A DNA stretch of 9,141 nt. Origin: Xanthobacteraceae bacterium. GTDB lineage: Bacteria; Pseudomonadota; Alphaproteobacteria; Rhizobiales; Xanthobacteraceae. A model generated the notes under the pieces. The model saw nothing but the letters and a program-made list of their open reading frames with translations, did not search any database and was not told the DNA's origin. Below are positions 1-6,064 of this stretch, piece by piece; position 1 is the first letter of the stretch; every line of letters begins with the position of its first letter. The stretch spans positions 1 to 9,141 of the forward strand of contig JASHRR010000752.1 in NCBI GenBank assembly GCA_030037185.1, read 5' to 3'. Position numbers and translations under genes: made by a program.

Positions 1-472
1 GCGCCGCAGGCATTTTCCACCGCAGCGCCGTTTTCAGTTTCCGGATTTCCTTTTTGGTGCACTTGACCATCCGTCCTCCCGAATCAGATAGCCAAAAGCG
101 GATCATATCGCGATCGAGCGCGCCACAGAAAAACACCGAAAACTCCAACGATTCCAGCAATTCAGAGCGATTCAAGTAGCTATGGAAGCGGTATGAGGGG
201 TAGTAGGGCTGGCCATAGGAATAATAATAGGGCTCACCGTATTCGTAGTAGGGCGCCGCCAGCGCGCCGCCGACGATAGCGCCACCAAGCAATCCGGCCC
301 CTAAGCCCCAACCGAATCCTCTACCCCACCGCACCGTCTCCACGTTGGTGTCGGTTGTCTTTGCGATCGCGAGCGTATCGGCGAACGGCTTGGCCGATCC
401 TACATTCGGAGCGGCTACAACGCCCGCTGCCAACACAGCGGCGACCGACATGTTCAGCATTCGCTTGGACAT
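1..472 (-). CDS. Secreted Gly/Tyr-rich protein, 3' end outside window
   Basis: The frame is open from the ATG at 472 to the left edge (157 codons, no stop). The N-terminus is a clear Sec signal peptide: basic start MSKR, a hydrophobic Ala/Val core, and likely cleavage after residue 27 (GSA before KPF). A glycine-rich, zipper-like hydrophobic segment follows at about residues 50-73, then a Tyr-rich stretch at about 74-97 (YYEYGEPYYY and similar). Short exported proteins of this make-up are common in Bradyrhizobium, and their function is unknown. From about residue 98 the composition changes sharply to an ordinary charged, Tyr-poor sequence ending in a Lys-rich part (KCTKKEIRKLK). An ATG at 70 in the same frame has a strong GGGAGGA ribosome site four bases upstream, so the last part could be a separate gene. 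Cell envelope or periplasm is the likely location. Confidence 0.65.
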   Translation of the reverse strand, partial: MSKRMLNMSVAAVLAAGVVAAPNVGSAKPFADTLAIAKTTDTNVETVRWGRGFGWGLGAGLLGGAIVGGALAAPYYEYGEPYYYSYGQPYYPSYRFHSYLNRSELLESLEFSVFFCGALDRDMIRFWLSDSGGRMVKCTKKEIRKLKTALRWKMPAA

Positions 473-1257
473 TGGCTTTCTCCGTGTTCTTGGCTTCGAC
501 ATCGGTATACGCGAAGCATAGGAAGCCTATACTGTGCGATGACTCGACAACGAAATTGGACGCTTCAGGGTTCGTTGCGACGCAAGCAGTGAGCGCAATG
601 GTGAAATGCAAGCGTGTCAGGCGCCTGATGCTCCCCCCGCAGCATCCTTTGAACCGCGCAAAGGCGCGGTCATGGGCCCGAAGCCGTCGCTGCCACATGC
701 TGCTTGGCCCATCGCCCTCCCATGGCAGCGCATCGTAGCCGCCGTCACAGCCGTATTCACTCCCATGAGGCGTTGGCCTTTCTTCCTGCGCTGGATACTG
801 GATCCGGACGGCTCGGTCCGAACGGGCCTTCGTTGGCACCGGTTTTGTTACGTGTGAGTATTGCTAAGCCGAAATATCTGGACACGCCGGAAAAAGGGGG
901 AAACGGTATTCCTGCTCCTTGGCGCCACCACGATCGATCTACCCGGGCGCAATGCAATCAATATCGCGCGTGGCCGGCGCATGATGGACATGGCAGGCGC
1001 GGTGCCAGCTTTGGGCAGCACAGCCTGAATGGCTTCTGTGAGTGCGCTTAGCATTGCGGGCGATGCGCCGGTAGCTGGCAACTCTGCCGGGCACATGCCA
1101 CTCGACTTGATCCACCTGTCAAGAGACAAGCCAAAACTTCGAGCGCCCTATTCAAGCGTTTGAGGGGCTGCCGCTTTGATCCCACGCGAGGGTGAGACGA
1201 TGGGTTTAAAACGCTGGCGTTGACACGTCACTTCGCTGGCCCGCTGCGGAAAGTAGA
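473..1257. other. 785-base stretch without a recognised gene
   Basis: It contains several overlapping open frames on both strands (for example 606-857 plus, 848-1129 minus, and the 5' half of a minus frame at 321-839). None has a convincing ribosome site, recognisable domain or protein-like composition that I can name. A plus-strand frame from about 870 to 1029 (encoding FLLLGATTIDLPGRN) looks somewhat protein-like but has no start. I would treat the stretch as non-coding or decayed DNA, apart from the weak promoter candidate at 549-574. Confidence 0.5.
549..574 (-). promoter_or_regulatory. Weak EcfG-like promoter candidate for the gene starting at 472
   Basis: On the minus strand this reads CGAAC, 17 bases, CGTT, one mismatch from the alphaproteobacterial EcfG consensus GGAAC-N16/17-CGTT. 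The -10 lies 77 bases upstream of the ATG at 472. With one mismatch allowed, a few such matches are expected by chance in a window of this size, so this is only suggestive. Confidence 0.25.
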
Positions 1258-2037
1258 TCACACCAATTTAAGTGGAGGCGGACGCGGATTCGTCGTCCGC
1301 TCATTGACAATGCGGCGGACGATATGAATAAGGGCTTCTGCCGTGTCTGCCTCAAAGATGAGGTCGCCATCTCGCTTCTTGAGCGATTTCAGCGTGTTCG
1401 AACCGCCCCAATATCCGATGAGAATCGCTGATCCCTCGAATACGCGTTTTGCTCGGTTGACGAGAAGATCCAATTGTGCGCCCGTGACTTCTCCAACCGA
1501 AACTAGAACGACGATAACGGTCGGCGTGTCGTGTGCAGCTCCCCCGGCCGTGCTGATTCCCGTCAATCCACCCAGCGAGGGGCATTGTATCGAAATCCCT
1601 AGCTCACAACGAATGGCGTCTGCAACGAGCTCGGCTGCCGTGTGATCGATAACGCCCCGTCCGGCTATCACCACAGCCGTTGCACTTTTGTCTGGCGAAC
1701 CTGCTTTGCCTGCTCCTTTCCTAGCGCTGTCCTCCTCATTTTTGAAATCCACCAATTCCCTAACCTGCCCGATATACTCCGGCAGCACCATCTTGAGATC
1801 CTCCAACTGTCCTTTGCCTAGCACCCCTCGTTGGCGATCATCAGACGCCATTTGCAGACACGCGATAACTGTTTCATCGAGATACTTTACGTATCTGCTC
1901 TCCTCCAACCATCGACCTGCGTCCTTACCGGCCTCGGCGTTGTCCCCGGCCAGTAGCTGTCGATAAAGCTTCTCGTGGGGTGCAAGTACCGGTTCGTTTC
2001 CAAGTAGGACGCGCAGGAAATTCCAGATGAGGAACAT
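1258..2037 (-). CDS. AI-2E transporter, C-terminal frame (cytoplasmic extension)
   Basis: This is the downstream frame of the split gene, ending in TGA at 1258-1260. True family sequence begins at LRVLLGNEP (Leu codon at 2014-2016). The ATG at 2037 and a TTG at 2052 are in frame but lack a good ribosome site and lie inside the region coding for the membrane domain, so neither is likely to be a natural start. The first part is helical and acidic. The final 120 residues or so alternate beta strands and helices (AVVIAGRG, TVIVVLVSVG, SAILIGYWGG) like a Rossmann or B12-binding-like fold. A domain of this type follows the transporter domain in some rhizobial AI-2E proteins, with unknown ligand. 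If expressed alone it would be a soluble cytoplasmic fragment. Confidence 0.7.
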   Translation of the reverse strand: MFLIWNFLRVLLGNEPVLAPHEKLYRQLLAGDNAEAGKDAGRWLEESRYVKYLDETVIACLQMASDDRQRGVLGKGQLEDLKMVLPEYIGQVRELVDFKNEEDSARKGAGKAGSPDKSATAVVIAGRGVIDHTAAELVADAIRCELGISIQCPSLGGLTGISTAGGAAHDTPTVIVVLVSVGEVTGAQLDLLVNRAKRVFEGSAILIGYWGGSNTLKSLKKRDGDLIFEADTAEALIHIVRRIVNERTTNPRPPPLKLV

Positions 2038-3085
2038 GTTGCCCGATAACAACGATTGTTAAAGTCAGAGGCACCGCGAGAATTAGACCGACAGGGCCCC
2101 ACAATAAGGTCCAAAACGCCGCTCCCAATACCACGGCAATTGAGGATAGCCGCGTGCCGGCCCCGAATAAAAGCGGCTCAACGAACTGACCGACAGCGAT
2201 GTCGCCCGCGATAAATAGTGCCGCGGTTTGGATGAGCTTCCACCATCCTGGATCCACCATAGCTGCAAGTGCGACTGGAAATATCCCTGCTAATGCCGAA
2301 CCGATATAGGGTACAAATCGCATCAGCGCAGTCGCGGCGCCCCACAGACCGGGACTGGGAATGCCGATCAACCACAATGCTGCGGCAATGAACACGCCAA
2401 ATGAGACATTAAGGCCCGTCTGAAGGAGGAGGAAATGTGCAAGATCGCAACTGGCCTCAGTCAACGCCTGCGTCGAACGGCTGATCTCGGAGACTCCCAT
2501 GAGGCGCACAATGCGATCGCGCAATTCGCCGTATTGGAGCAGAATGAATATCATCAGGACAAGTGATAGACCCGCTGTGGCAATGGATGGTACCGTGGAT
2601 CGGGTATATTCCAAGAAGACCGACAAAGACTGATTCGGAGCAACTTCGATCTTAAGCGGCTTGCTCTGCGTCTCCGGGTCGTGAACTTCTTGTTCAACGT
2701 TGCGCAACGTCTCTATCGCGCGCTGCCATATCCCGGTGCCTCCAAGCAGCGAATGCACGTGGCGCGCCTTTTCGCGTAGGTTCGTCTCGTGCTGCGGCAC
2801 TTCTTCCAGCAGCTGAGCAACTTGGTGTCCCGCGAACGTAATTCCGCCTAGCACAATTGCGATCAACACGGTCACCACTAACGTCACCGCAAGGCCCTGC
2901 GGAACCCCCCAGTTGATCAAGCGCCGCACAGGTGGAAAAAGGATGAAGCTGAGGAGTCCCGCCACCGCAAGTGGGATCAGCAAATCGCGTCCGCCACACA
3001 GCCCGACAATCACAAGCACGGCACTGGTGAGAGCGGCAGCGCAATTTACAACCGGATTCGGCGAGCGTCCGTGCCACAGCATCAT
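1925..3085 (-). CDS. AI-2E transporter, N-terminal frame (membrane domain)
   Basis: This is the upstream frame of the split gene (386 residues, of which 1-356 are family sequence). Hydrophobic segments are visible at about 17-37 and 38-51, 65-87, 168-184, 217-240, 245-275, 285-300 and 312-346. The central soluble helical part at about 88-165 is typical of PerM proteins. Family-like stretches are RFVPYIGSALAG (256-267), EPLLFGAGTRLSS (303-315) and FWTLLWGPVGLILAVPL (324-340). The start can be the ATG at 3085 or the adjacent one at 3082. AGGA lies three bases before the first and six before the second, so 3082 is slightly favoured. The last 30 residues (from Pro357) are out-of-frame sequence and should be ignored. 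The nearest upstream gene is 297 bases away, so it need not share a transcript. Confidence 0.8.
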   Translation of the reverse strand: MMLWHGRSPNPVVNCAAALTSAVLVIVGLCGGRDLLIPLAVAGLLSFILFPPVRRLINWGVPQGLAVTLVVTVLIAIVLGGITFAGHQVAQLLEEVPQHETNLREKARHVHSLLGGTGIWQRAIETLRNVEQEVHDPETQSKPLKIEVAPNQSLSVFLEYTRSTVPSIATAGLSLVLMIFILLQYGELRDRIVRLMGVSEISRSTQALTEASCDLAHFLLLQTGLNVSFGVFIAAALWLIGIPSPGLWGAATALMRFVPYIGSALAGIFPVALAAMVDPGWWKLIQTAALFIAGDIAVGQFVEPLLFGAGTRLSSIAVVLGAAFWTLLWGPVGLILAVPLTLTIVVIGQHVPHLEFPARPTWKRTGTCTPREALSTATGRGQRRGR

Positions 3086-3382
3086 TGGTCCTATTCACTC
3101 ATCATTTTGCGCGGGACCGGCTCTGTCATCGGCTTCCTGCCGCTGCCATGCCGATTGGCGTAGATCTTTATTAAATCAGCCCGAGTAGAAATTAGAAATA
3201 TCTCAATCGAATAATGACCAGGTGGGGGACAACCAACCCCCGGCAACCAGAACACTCGATGCGATTGCGCTGCTTGGCGATATACGAGTCAATCCGCGAT
3301 TTCACAATATTGAATGGCATAGTCGTGATAACACGACCGACAACAACGTCGCGCCATTCGAGATGGCGATCAGGCAGACGTT
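3086..3382. other. Spacer between the transporter and the DUF3309-like gene
   Basis: There is no gene I can name here. A plus-strand frame from a GTG at 3222 to TAG at 3386 (54 codons) encodes fairly protein-like sequence (ALLGDIRVNPRFHNIEW). It has no ribosome site, runs antisense into the 3' end of the DUF3309-like gene, and is not recognised. A G5/C5 inverted repeat sits at 3224-3241 without a T tract. Confidence 0.45.
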
Positions 3383-3499
3383 TTAGACAGCTCCGCAGAG
3401 AACGGAGATAAGGAGAAAAAGCTGTGTGCTATACGGCCACATGGACAGAGCTCCCAATAAAGAGATCAGGATGATCAGCAGCACCGTACCGAGCGACAT
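3383..3499 (-). CDS. Short DUF3309-like membrane peptide (38 residues)
   Basis: The frame from the ATG at 3499 to TAA at 3383 begins MSLGTVLLIILISLLGAL and continues to MWPYS, which is the start of DUF3309 proteins (small, about 50 residues, two hydrophobic halves around a Trp-Pro-Tyr and Gly-rich loop). Here the Gly-rich loop is missing: WPYS runs straight into a second hydrophobic piece (LFLLISVLCGAV), giving 38 residues. That looks like an internal deletion of about 13 codons, so it may be a shortened variant or a decaying copy. It lies 20 bases downstream of the holin-like gene on the same strand and could share its transcript. The ribosome site is weak. The role of DUF3309 is unknown; an inner-membrane location is inferred. 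Confidence 0.55.
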   Translation of the reverse strand: MSLGTVLLIILISLLGALSMWPYSTQLFLLISVLCGAV

Positions 3500-3519
3500 C
3501 TTTGCCCCGGCCGCGAGAA

Positions 3520-4242
3520 TTATTGGGCGCCAGGGCCTCGATTTTCCACCCGGCTATGGCGCCCCAAGCACCAACCCACAAACACGGCACCGCCCAGAGC
3601 GGCAAACAAGTGCAGTCGCTCACCGTCGCGGACCGTGCGAACCAGGCCATCAACCGTCTCGTCGGCAACATCTCGCGCGGAGCTTTGCAAACGTGCGAAA
3701 AGCTCGTCTATGATCGGATTTCCCATGGTTGGAAGTTTTATTGTTCTCGACAGGGAACACAGCAAGGGCACTAATAAATCACCGGCAGCGGTTGCTCCCG
3801 AATATGGCGGGGGAGCGCGCAGAGCCGGCCCTTCAAAGGCCTCCGTTGCCGTGGCGATCCGTTTCGCCCGAGCTTGAGCGAGCTCGAGTTTCCGTGCTGC
3901 GACACGGCTACCGCTTTCGCCGCGGCATGACTTCGATTTGTTGACCGCGATGGCGAACGTGACGACGGCAAGAAAGAGCAGGATGGTGGCGATTACGGCA
4001 AACCCATAAAAATGGCCATAATTGCTCGAAACCCAGCTGTAGAGCGCGACCAGACCGACACCAAATGCGGAGAGCGCAGCCAGGCCGGCAAGAAAAAACA
4101 GCGTTCCCAAGACGCCCGCGGTTTGGACCGCTTGCTCGGCGCTATCCTTGGCTAGGTCAAAACGCTCTTCGAGATCGATCCAAACCTCAGCCATTCGAGC
4201 GGCAAGATCGATTCCGAATGGCTTCAGAATTTTGAACAGCAT
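3520..4242 (-). CDS. Holin-like inner-membrane protein with a YqjD-like C-terminal anchor
   Basis: The protein has 240 residues. An amphipathic N-terminal region (1-40) is followed by two strong membrane segments at about 42-70 (LGTLFFLAGLAALSAFGVGL) and 79-100 (FAVIATILLFLAVVTFAIAV). A charged Arg/Lys/Glu helix spans about 107-135, then a Pro-rich linker. A conserved-looking part with PTMGNPIIDELFARLQSSAR lies at 171-190, and a short Gly-rich hydrophobic end (ALGGAVFVGWCLGRH) at 215-229. The two-segment core resembles the phage-holin-like/DUF1469 type proteins common in rhizobia, whose function is unknown; I do not infer cell lysis. The C-terminal tail matches the pattern of the tail of the neighbouring DUF883 protein. 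The ATG overlaps the TGA of the DUF883 gene by one base (TGATG), so translation is probably coupled. GGGGAG lies nine bases upstream. Confidence 0.75.
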   Translation of the reverse strand: MLFKILKPFGIDLAARMAEVWIDLEERFDLAKDSAEQAVQTAGVLGTLFFLAGLAALSAFGVGLVALYSWVSSNYGHFYGFAVIATILLFLAVVTFAIAVNKSKSCRGESGSRVAARKLELAQARAKRIATATEAFEGPALRAPPPYSGATAAGDLLVPLLCSLSRTIKLPTMGNPIIDELFARLQSSARDVADETVDGLVRTVRDGERLHLFAALGGAVFVGWCLGRHSRVENRGPGAQ

Positions 4243-4664
4243 CAGCTGCGTCTCCCCATCAAGCCAATCAGAACGCCGACAGCGACCGCGCCTGCAAGAG
4301 CGCCAAGTGGGTTGCGGCGCGCAATGTTCTCCAACTCCGTGACCAAGGTTTTAGCTTGGTCGGTCGCAACGTCAGCGAGGTTTGCACCCTTCTTCCCGGC
4401 GAGGTCGATCGCTGCAGCACTGACCTGCCCCGCGACCTCACGAGCAGATTTGGCAGCCTCATCGCTAGCTCGAGAGGCAAGCTTTGCTACAGTTTCCTTG
4501 AGCTTGCTCAAATCACTCTGTAGCGCCTTGAAATCGGCTCCCGCAGTGTCGAATGCGTCCGATGCCGCTGCGCTCACTGCTTCGTTACCTCGGCCTATCG
4601 AGCTTGTGACCGATTCTCGTAGACTATCGGCCTTTGGTGGCCCGTCCGTTTTGATCTGATCCAT
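4242..4664 (-). CDS. DUF883 (ElaB/YqjD/YgaM-like) inner-membrane-anchored protein
   Basis: The protein has 140 residues. It is an almost wholly Ala/Lys/Glu/Asp helical, coiled-coil-like body (about 12-115), followed by RRNP and a Gly/Ala hydrophobic anchor (117-136, ending LIGLMGRRS). This is the DUF883 layout. In E. coli the relatives YqjD and ElaB are stationary-phase, C-tail-anchored inner-membrane proteins that bind ribosomes; that role is known there and only inferred here. The ATG at 4664 is chosen over a TTG at 4667 because AGGAGG (4671-4676) lies five bases upstream of it. It is the first gene of a leftward group and overlaps the next by one base. The EcfG-type promoter at 4852-4877 would give a leader of about 180 bases and predicts induction in general stress or stationary phase. 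Confidence 0.85.
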   Translation of the reverse strand: MDQIKTDGPPKADSLRESVTSSIGRGNEAVSAAASDAFDTAGADFKALQSDLSKLKETVAKLASRASDEAAKSAREVAGQVSAAAIDLAGKKGANLADVATDQAKTLVTELENIARRNPLGALAGAVAVGVLIGLMGRRS

Positions 4665-4851
4665 CAATGCCTCCTCTGCGGTGGTGAGCTAATCCAAATG
4701 CCGGCACCGCCCACGACACACAACCTCGATGGAGATTGGCTCCTTGCGGAGATAGCTTCCAGTGCCGGATCACGGTTCGCAATGCGGAAATCCCGAGGCT
4801 GTTGCAGGATTCGGAAGTCGAATTCGCTGAAAGAAGGAACTGGCAACAGTA

Positions 4852-4877
4852 AACGCGGTCACGGTACGTCGGGTTCC
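4852..4877 (-). promoter_or_regulatory. EcfG (general stress sigma factor) promoter for the DUF883 group
   Basis: The minus strand reads GGAAC (4877-4873), 17 bases, CGTT (4855-4852), an exact match to the alphaproteobacterial EcfG consensus. It faces the DUF883 gene, and transcription would begin near 4845. Assuming equal base frequencies, only about 0.14 exact matches (either spacing, both strands) are expected in the whole window, and two are found. Confidence 0.7.
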
Positions 4878-5148
4878 CGACATTTGCCTCGCCGAGTCCT
4901 GGATGAAGTGCAGCGATGGCGCGGGCCGCCAGAGTGCTAAGTAGCTCCCAAGAGAGGTTGTCGGCATTGTCGATCCGACTGTTCTTCTATCGTCTCTTTC
5001 TCAATCGCTGGTGCCTGCCATCTCTCGAGAGGGGGCTTTTTGAGCTGCAAGCTCTGGGAGCGCCTTTTCCACCTCAACTCTGTGCCGTAGATCGCACGAC
5101 TTAATCCAGCCCGAACTATGTCATGAGGTTCCTTACAGTTCCACCCCT

Positions 5149-5173
5149 GGAACCAACCTCGAAGAATTGCGTT
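5149..5173 (+). promoter_or_regulatory. EcfG (general stress sigma factor) promoter for the small membrane genes
   Basis: The plus strand reads GGAAC (5149-5153), 16 bases, CGTT (5170-5173), an exact consensus match. Transcription would begin near 5180, about 70 bases before the ATG at 5251, with the hairpin at 5200-5220 in the leader. It may also serve the 122-residue membrane protein at 5572. Confidence 0.7.
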
Positions 5174-5199
5174 AGGTGTCGGACTCTAGCGCTCAATTT

Positions 5200-5220
5200 T
5201 ACAGTCTCCAATCGACTGTA
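5200..5220 (+). promoter_or_regulatory. Perfect 7-bp hairpin in the leader of the 28-residue gene
   Basis: TACAGTC (5200-5206) pairs perfectly with GACTGTA (5214-5220) around a 7-base loop. It sits between the EcfG promoter and the ribosome site (AGGAGA, 5239-5244). It is not followed by a T tract, so it is not a terminator. It could stabilise the leader or bind a regulator. Confidence 0.4.
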
Positions 5221-5250
5221 GGCGGTCTCTCGGCCATCAGGAGAATCGTC

Positions 5251-5337
5251 ATGGATTTTCGGCTGGCAGCCTTGCTTTGGCTTCTTGGAGTTCCGATCCC
5301 GATCATTCTGCTCCTAGCTTTGTTTCGGCACCACTGA
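5251..5337 (+). CDS. 28-residue single-pass membrane peptide
   Basis: ATG at 5251 to TGA at 5335-5337. AGGAGA lies at the ideal distance of six bases upstream, and an exact EcfG promoter lies about 80 bases upstream. The peptide starts MDFRLAALLWLLG and continues as a hydrophobic helix with a Pro-Ile-Pro kink (VPIPIILLLALF), ending in RHH. This is the usual shape of a small inner-membrane stress peptide: short polar start, one membrane helix, basic end. Similar unnamed peptides occur in Bradyrhizobium as far as I recall; no function is known. The strong ribosome site and promoter are the main reasons to trust so small a gene. Confidence 0.65.
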   Translation: MDFRLAALLWLLGVPIPIILLLALFRHH

Positions 5338-5525
5338 AGCGATCGGTTCAACCGACTCGGTGGTGACACTAGATGCGGAGCGCACAAACTGGCGCAGGTA
5401 GTGCTACCGGGAGAGCGGCGTGGACCAGATAACATTCCCGAAGGCTCGAATCGCGGCTTCAGATGAGCGAACTGCGATAAGCAAGGCATCGAGACGAGCC
5501 GTGCCGACACGCATCGTTTGGGCGG

Positions 5526-5561
5526 GAATTTCCCCATCAGAACAACCGAGAATTTCCCATC
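5526..5561 (+). repeat. Imperfect direct repeat just upstream of the 122-residue gene
   Basis: GAATTTCCCCATC (5526-5538) and GAATTTCCCATC (5550-5561) differ by one C and are 24 bases apart start to start. The second ends directly at the ribosome site (GGAGG) of the gene at 5572. It could be an operator or a small duplication. Otherwise I see nothing in 5338-5571. Confidence 0.4.
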
Positions 5562-5571
5562 GGAGGCAACC

Positions 5572-5940
5572 ATGAATCAGTCAATTCATCAACTGCTCCA
5601 AGTGATCCTTCAAGGTATCTCCTGGGTCTTACGTACAATTGAGGCGCTGTGGGTATGGTCGTGGTCCCAAATCTTTCGTGCGTTCGATATGTCGTGGTCG
5701 AACTTGCCGCCATGGAAGATAGTCGTTGGACTACTTTTCGTTGCAATTCTAGTCGGAATACTTTTACAATTGCTCAGACATAGCCGGGCGGTTTTTGAAA
5801 AGATAGCGGCCGCGTTCTGGACGATGACGCTTACTCTGTTCGGAGTGGTTGCGTTCGTTGCCAGTGCCGGAGTTTTCTCGCGTGGATTTGAGTGGGTGGT
5901 CACGACCGTGCCGGATAGGTTCTGGGAAAAACTCCTTTGA
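5572..5940 (+). CDS. Membrane protein of unknown function (122 residues)
   Basis: The ATG at 5572 is chosen because GGAGG lies just upstream (CGGAGGCAACC before ATG); an in-frame TTG 54 bases upstream has no such support. The protein has a Trp-rich amphipathic N-terminal region (residues 16-48, with WVWSWSQ and SWSNLPPW), a membrane segment at about 49-68 (KIVVGLLFVAILVGILLQLL), a short charged stretch, and a second membrane segment at about 80-102. The end is FEWVVTTVPDRFWEKLL. I do not recognise a named family; uncharacterised rhizobial proteins of this pattern exist to my memory. It lies 234 bases downstream of the 28-residue gene on the same strand and may share the EcfG promoter; no promoter of its own was seen. 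Inner-membrane location is inferred. Confidence 0.75.
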   Translation: MNQSIHQLLQVILQGISWVLRTIEALWVWSWSQIFRAFDMSWSNLPPWKIVVGLLFVAILVGILLQLLRHSRAVFEKIAAAFWTMTLTLFGVVAFVASAGVFSRGFEWVVTTVPDRFWEKLL

Positions 5941-6064
5941 ACGATCCTTCATAGGAATTCGTCCTTCGAAGCTGGGCTGCCGGCAACAGGACGGCGCCAA
6001 TTGAAGCTTTCGGCTTCGCCTCGCCTAGGGAAGCTATCCGTGGGCTCTCAACTGATGGACTGTC

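Larger units (their letters stand above)
1258..3085 (-). pseudogene. AI-2E/PerM family transporter split by a one-base frameshift
   Basis: Two overlapping minus-strand frames join into one protein of about 608 residues. The first (from 3085) carries a complete PerM/AI-2E transporter domain to Phe356. The second carries a C-terminal cytoplasmic extension of about 252 residues that continues the family sequence without loss. The break is at 2014-2020, where the minus strand reads GAA TTT C CTG; skipping one C restores the frame. Without this the first frame runs 30 unrelated residues to a stop at 1925. Bradyrhizobium AI-2E family transporters of about 600 residues with such an extension fit the joined length. 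The family exports or moves small molecules or ions across the inner membrane; the AI-2 role is shown for only some members. Neither half shows other damage. A base-calling error, a recent mutation, or a +1 ribosomal slip at TTT-C are all possible. Confidence 0.8.
4665..5250. other. Divergent control region without a recognised gene
   Basis: This separates the leftward DUF883 group from the rightward small membrane genes. It holds an exact EcfG-type promoter on each strand (4852-4877 minus, 5149-5173 plus) and a hairpin at 5200-5220. Open frames inside it (4698-4940 and 4916-5104 plus; 4770-4967 minus) lack ribosome sites and recognisable sequence, and I regard them as chance. Confidence 0.6.

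Noticed and set aside
321..839. 172-codon minus-strand open frame
   Set aside because: It starts with a GTG without ribosome site, and its 3' third overlaps the secreted-protein gene at 1-472 in another frame; no recognisable sequence.
3224..3241. G5/C5 inverted repeat as a terminator of the leftward group
   Set aside because: The stem is only five pairs with an 8-base loop and no T tract follows on either strand.
3222..3386. Plus-strand GTG frame of 54 codons with protein-like sequence
   Set aside because: No ribosome site, overlaps the 3' end of the DUF3309-like gene in antisense, and is not recognised.
5199..5573. 124-codon minus-strand open frame in the control region
   Set aside because: It runs antisense across the 28-residue gene and its signals, has no ribosome site, and has typical antisense composition.
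6003..6017. GAAGC/GCTTC hairpin before the metallopeptidase gene
   Set aside because: Five pairs, no T tract and no clear regulatory context; likely chance.
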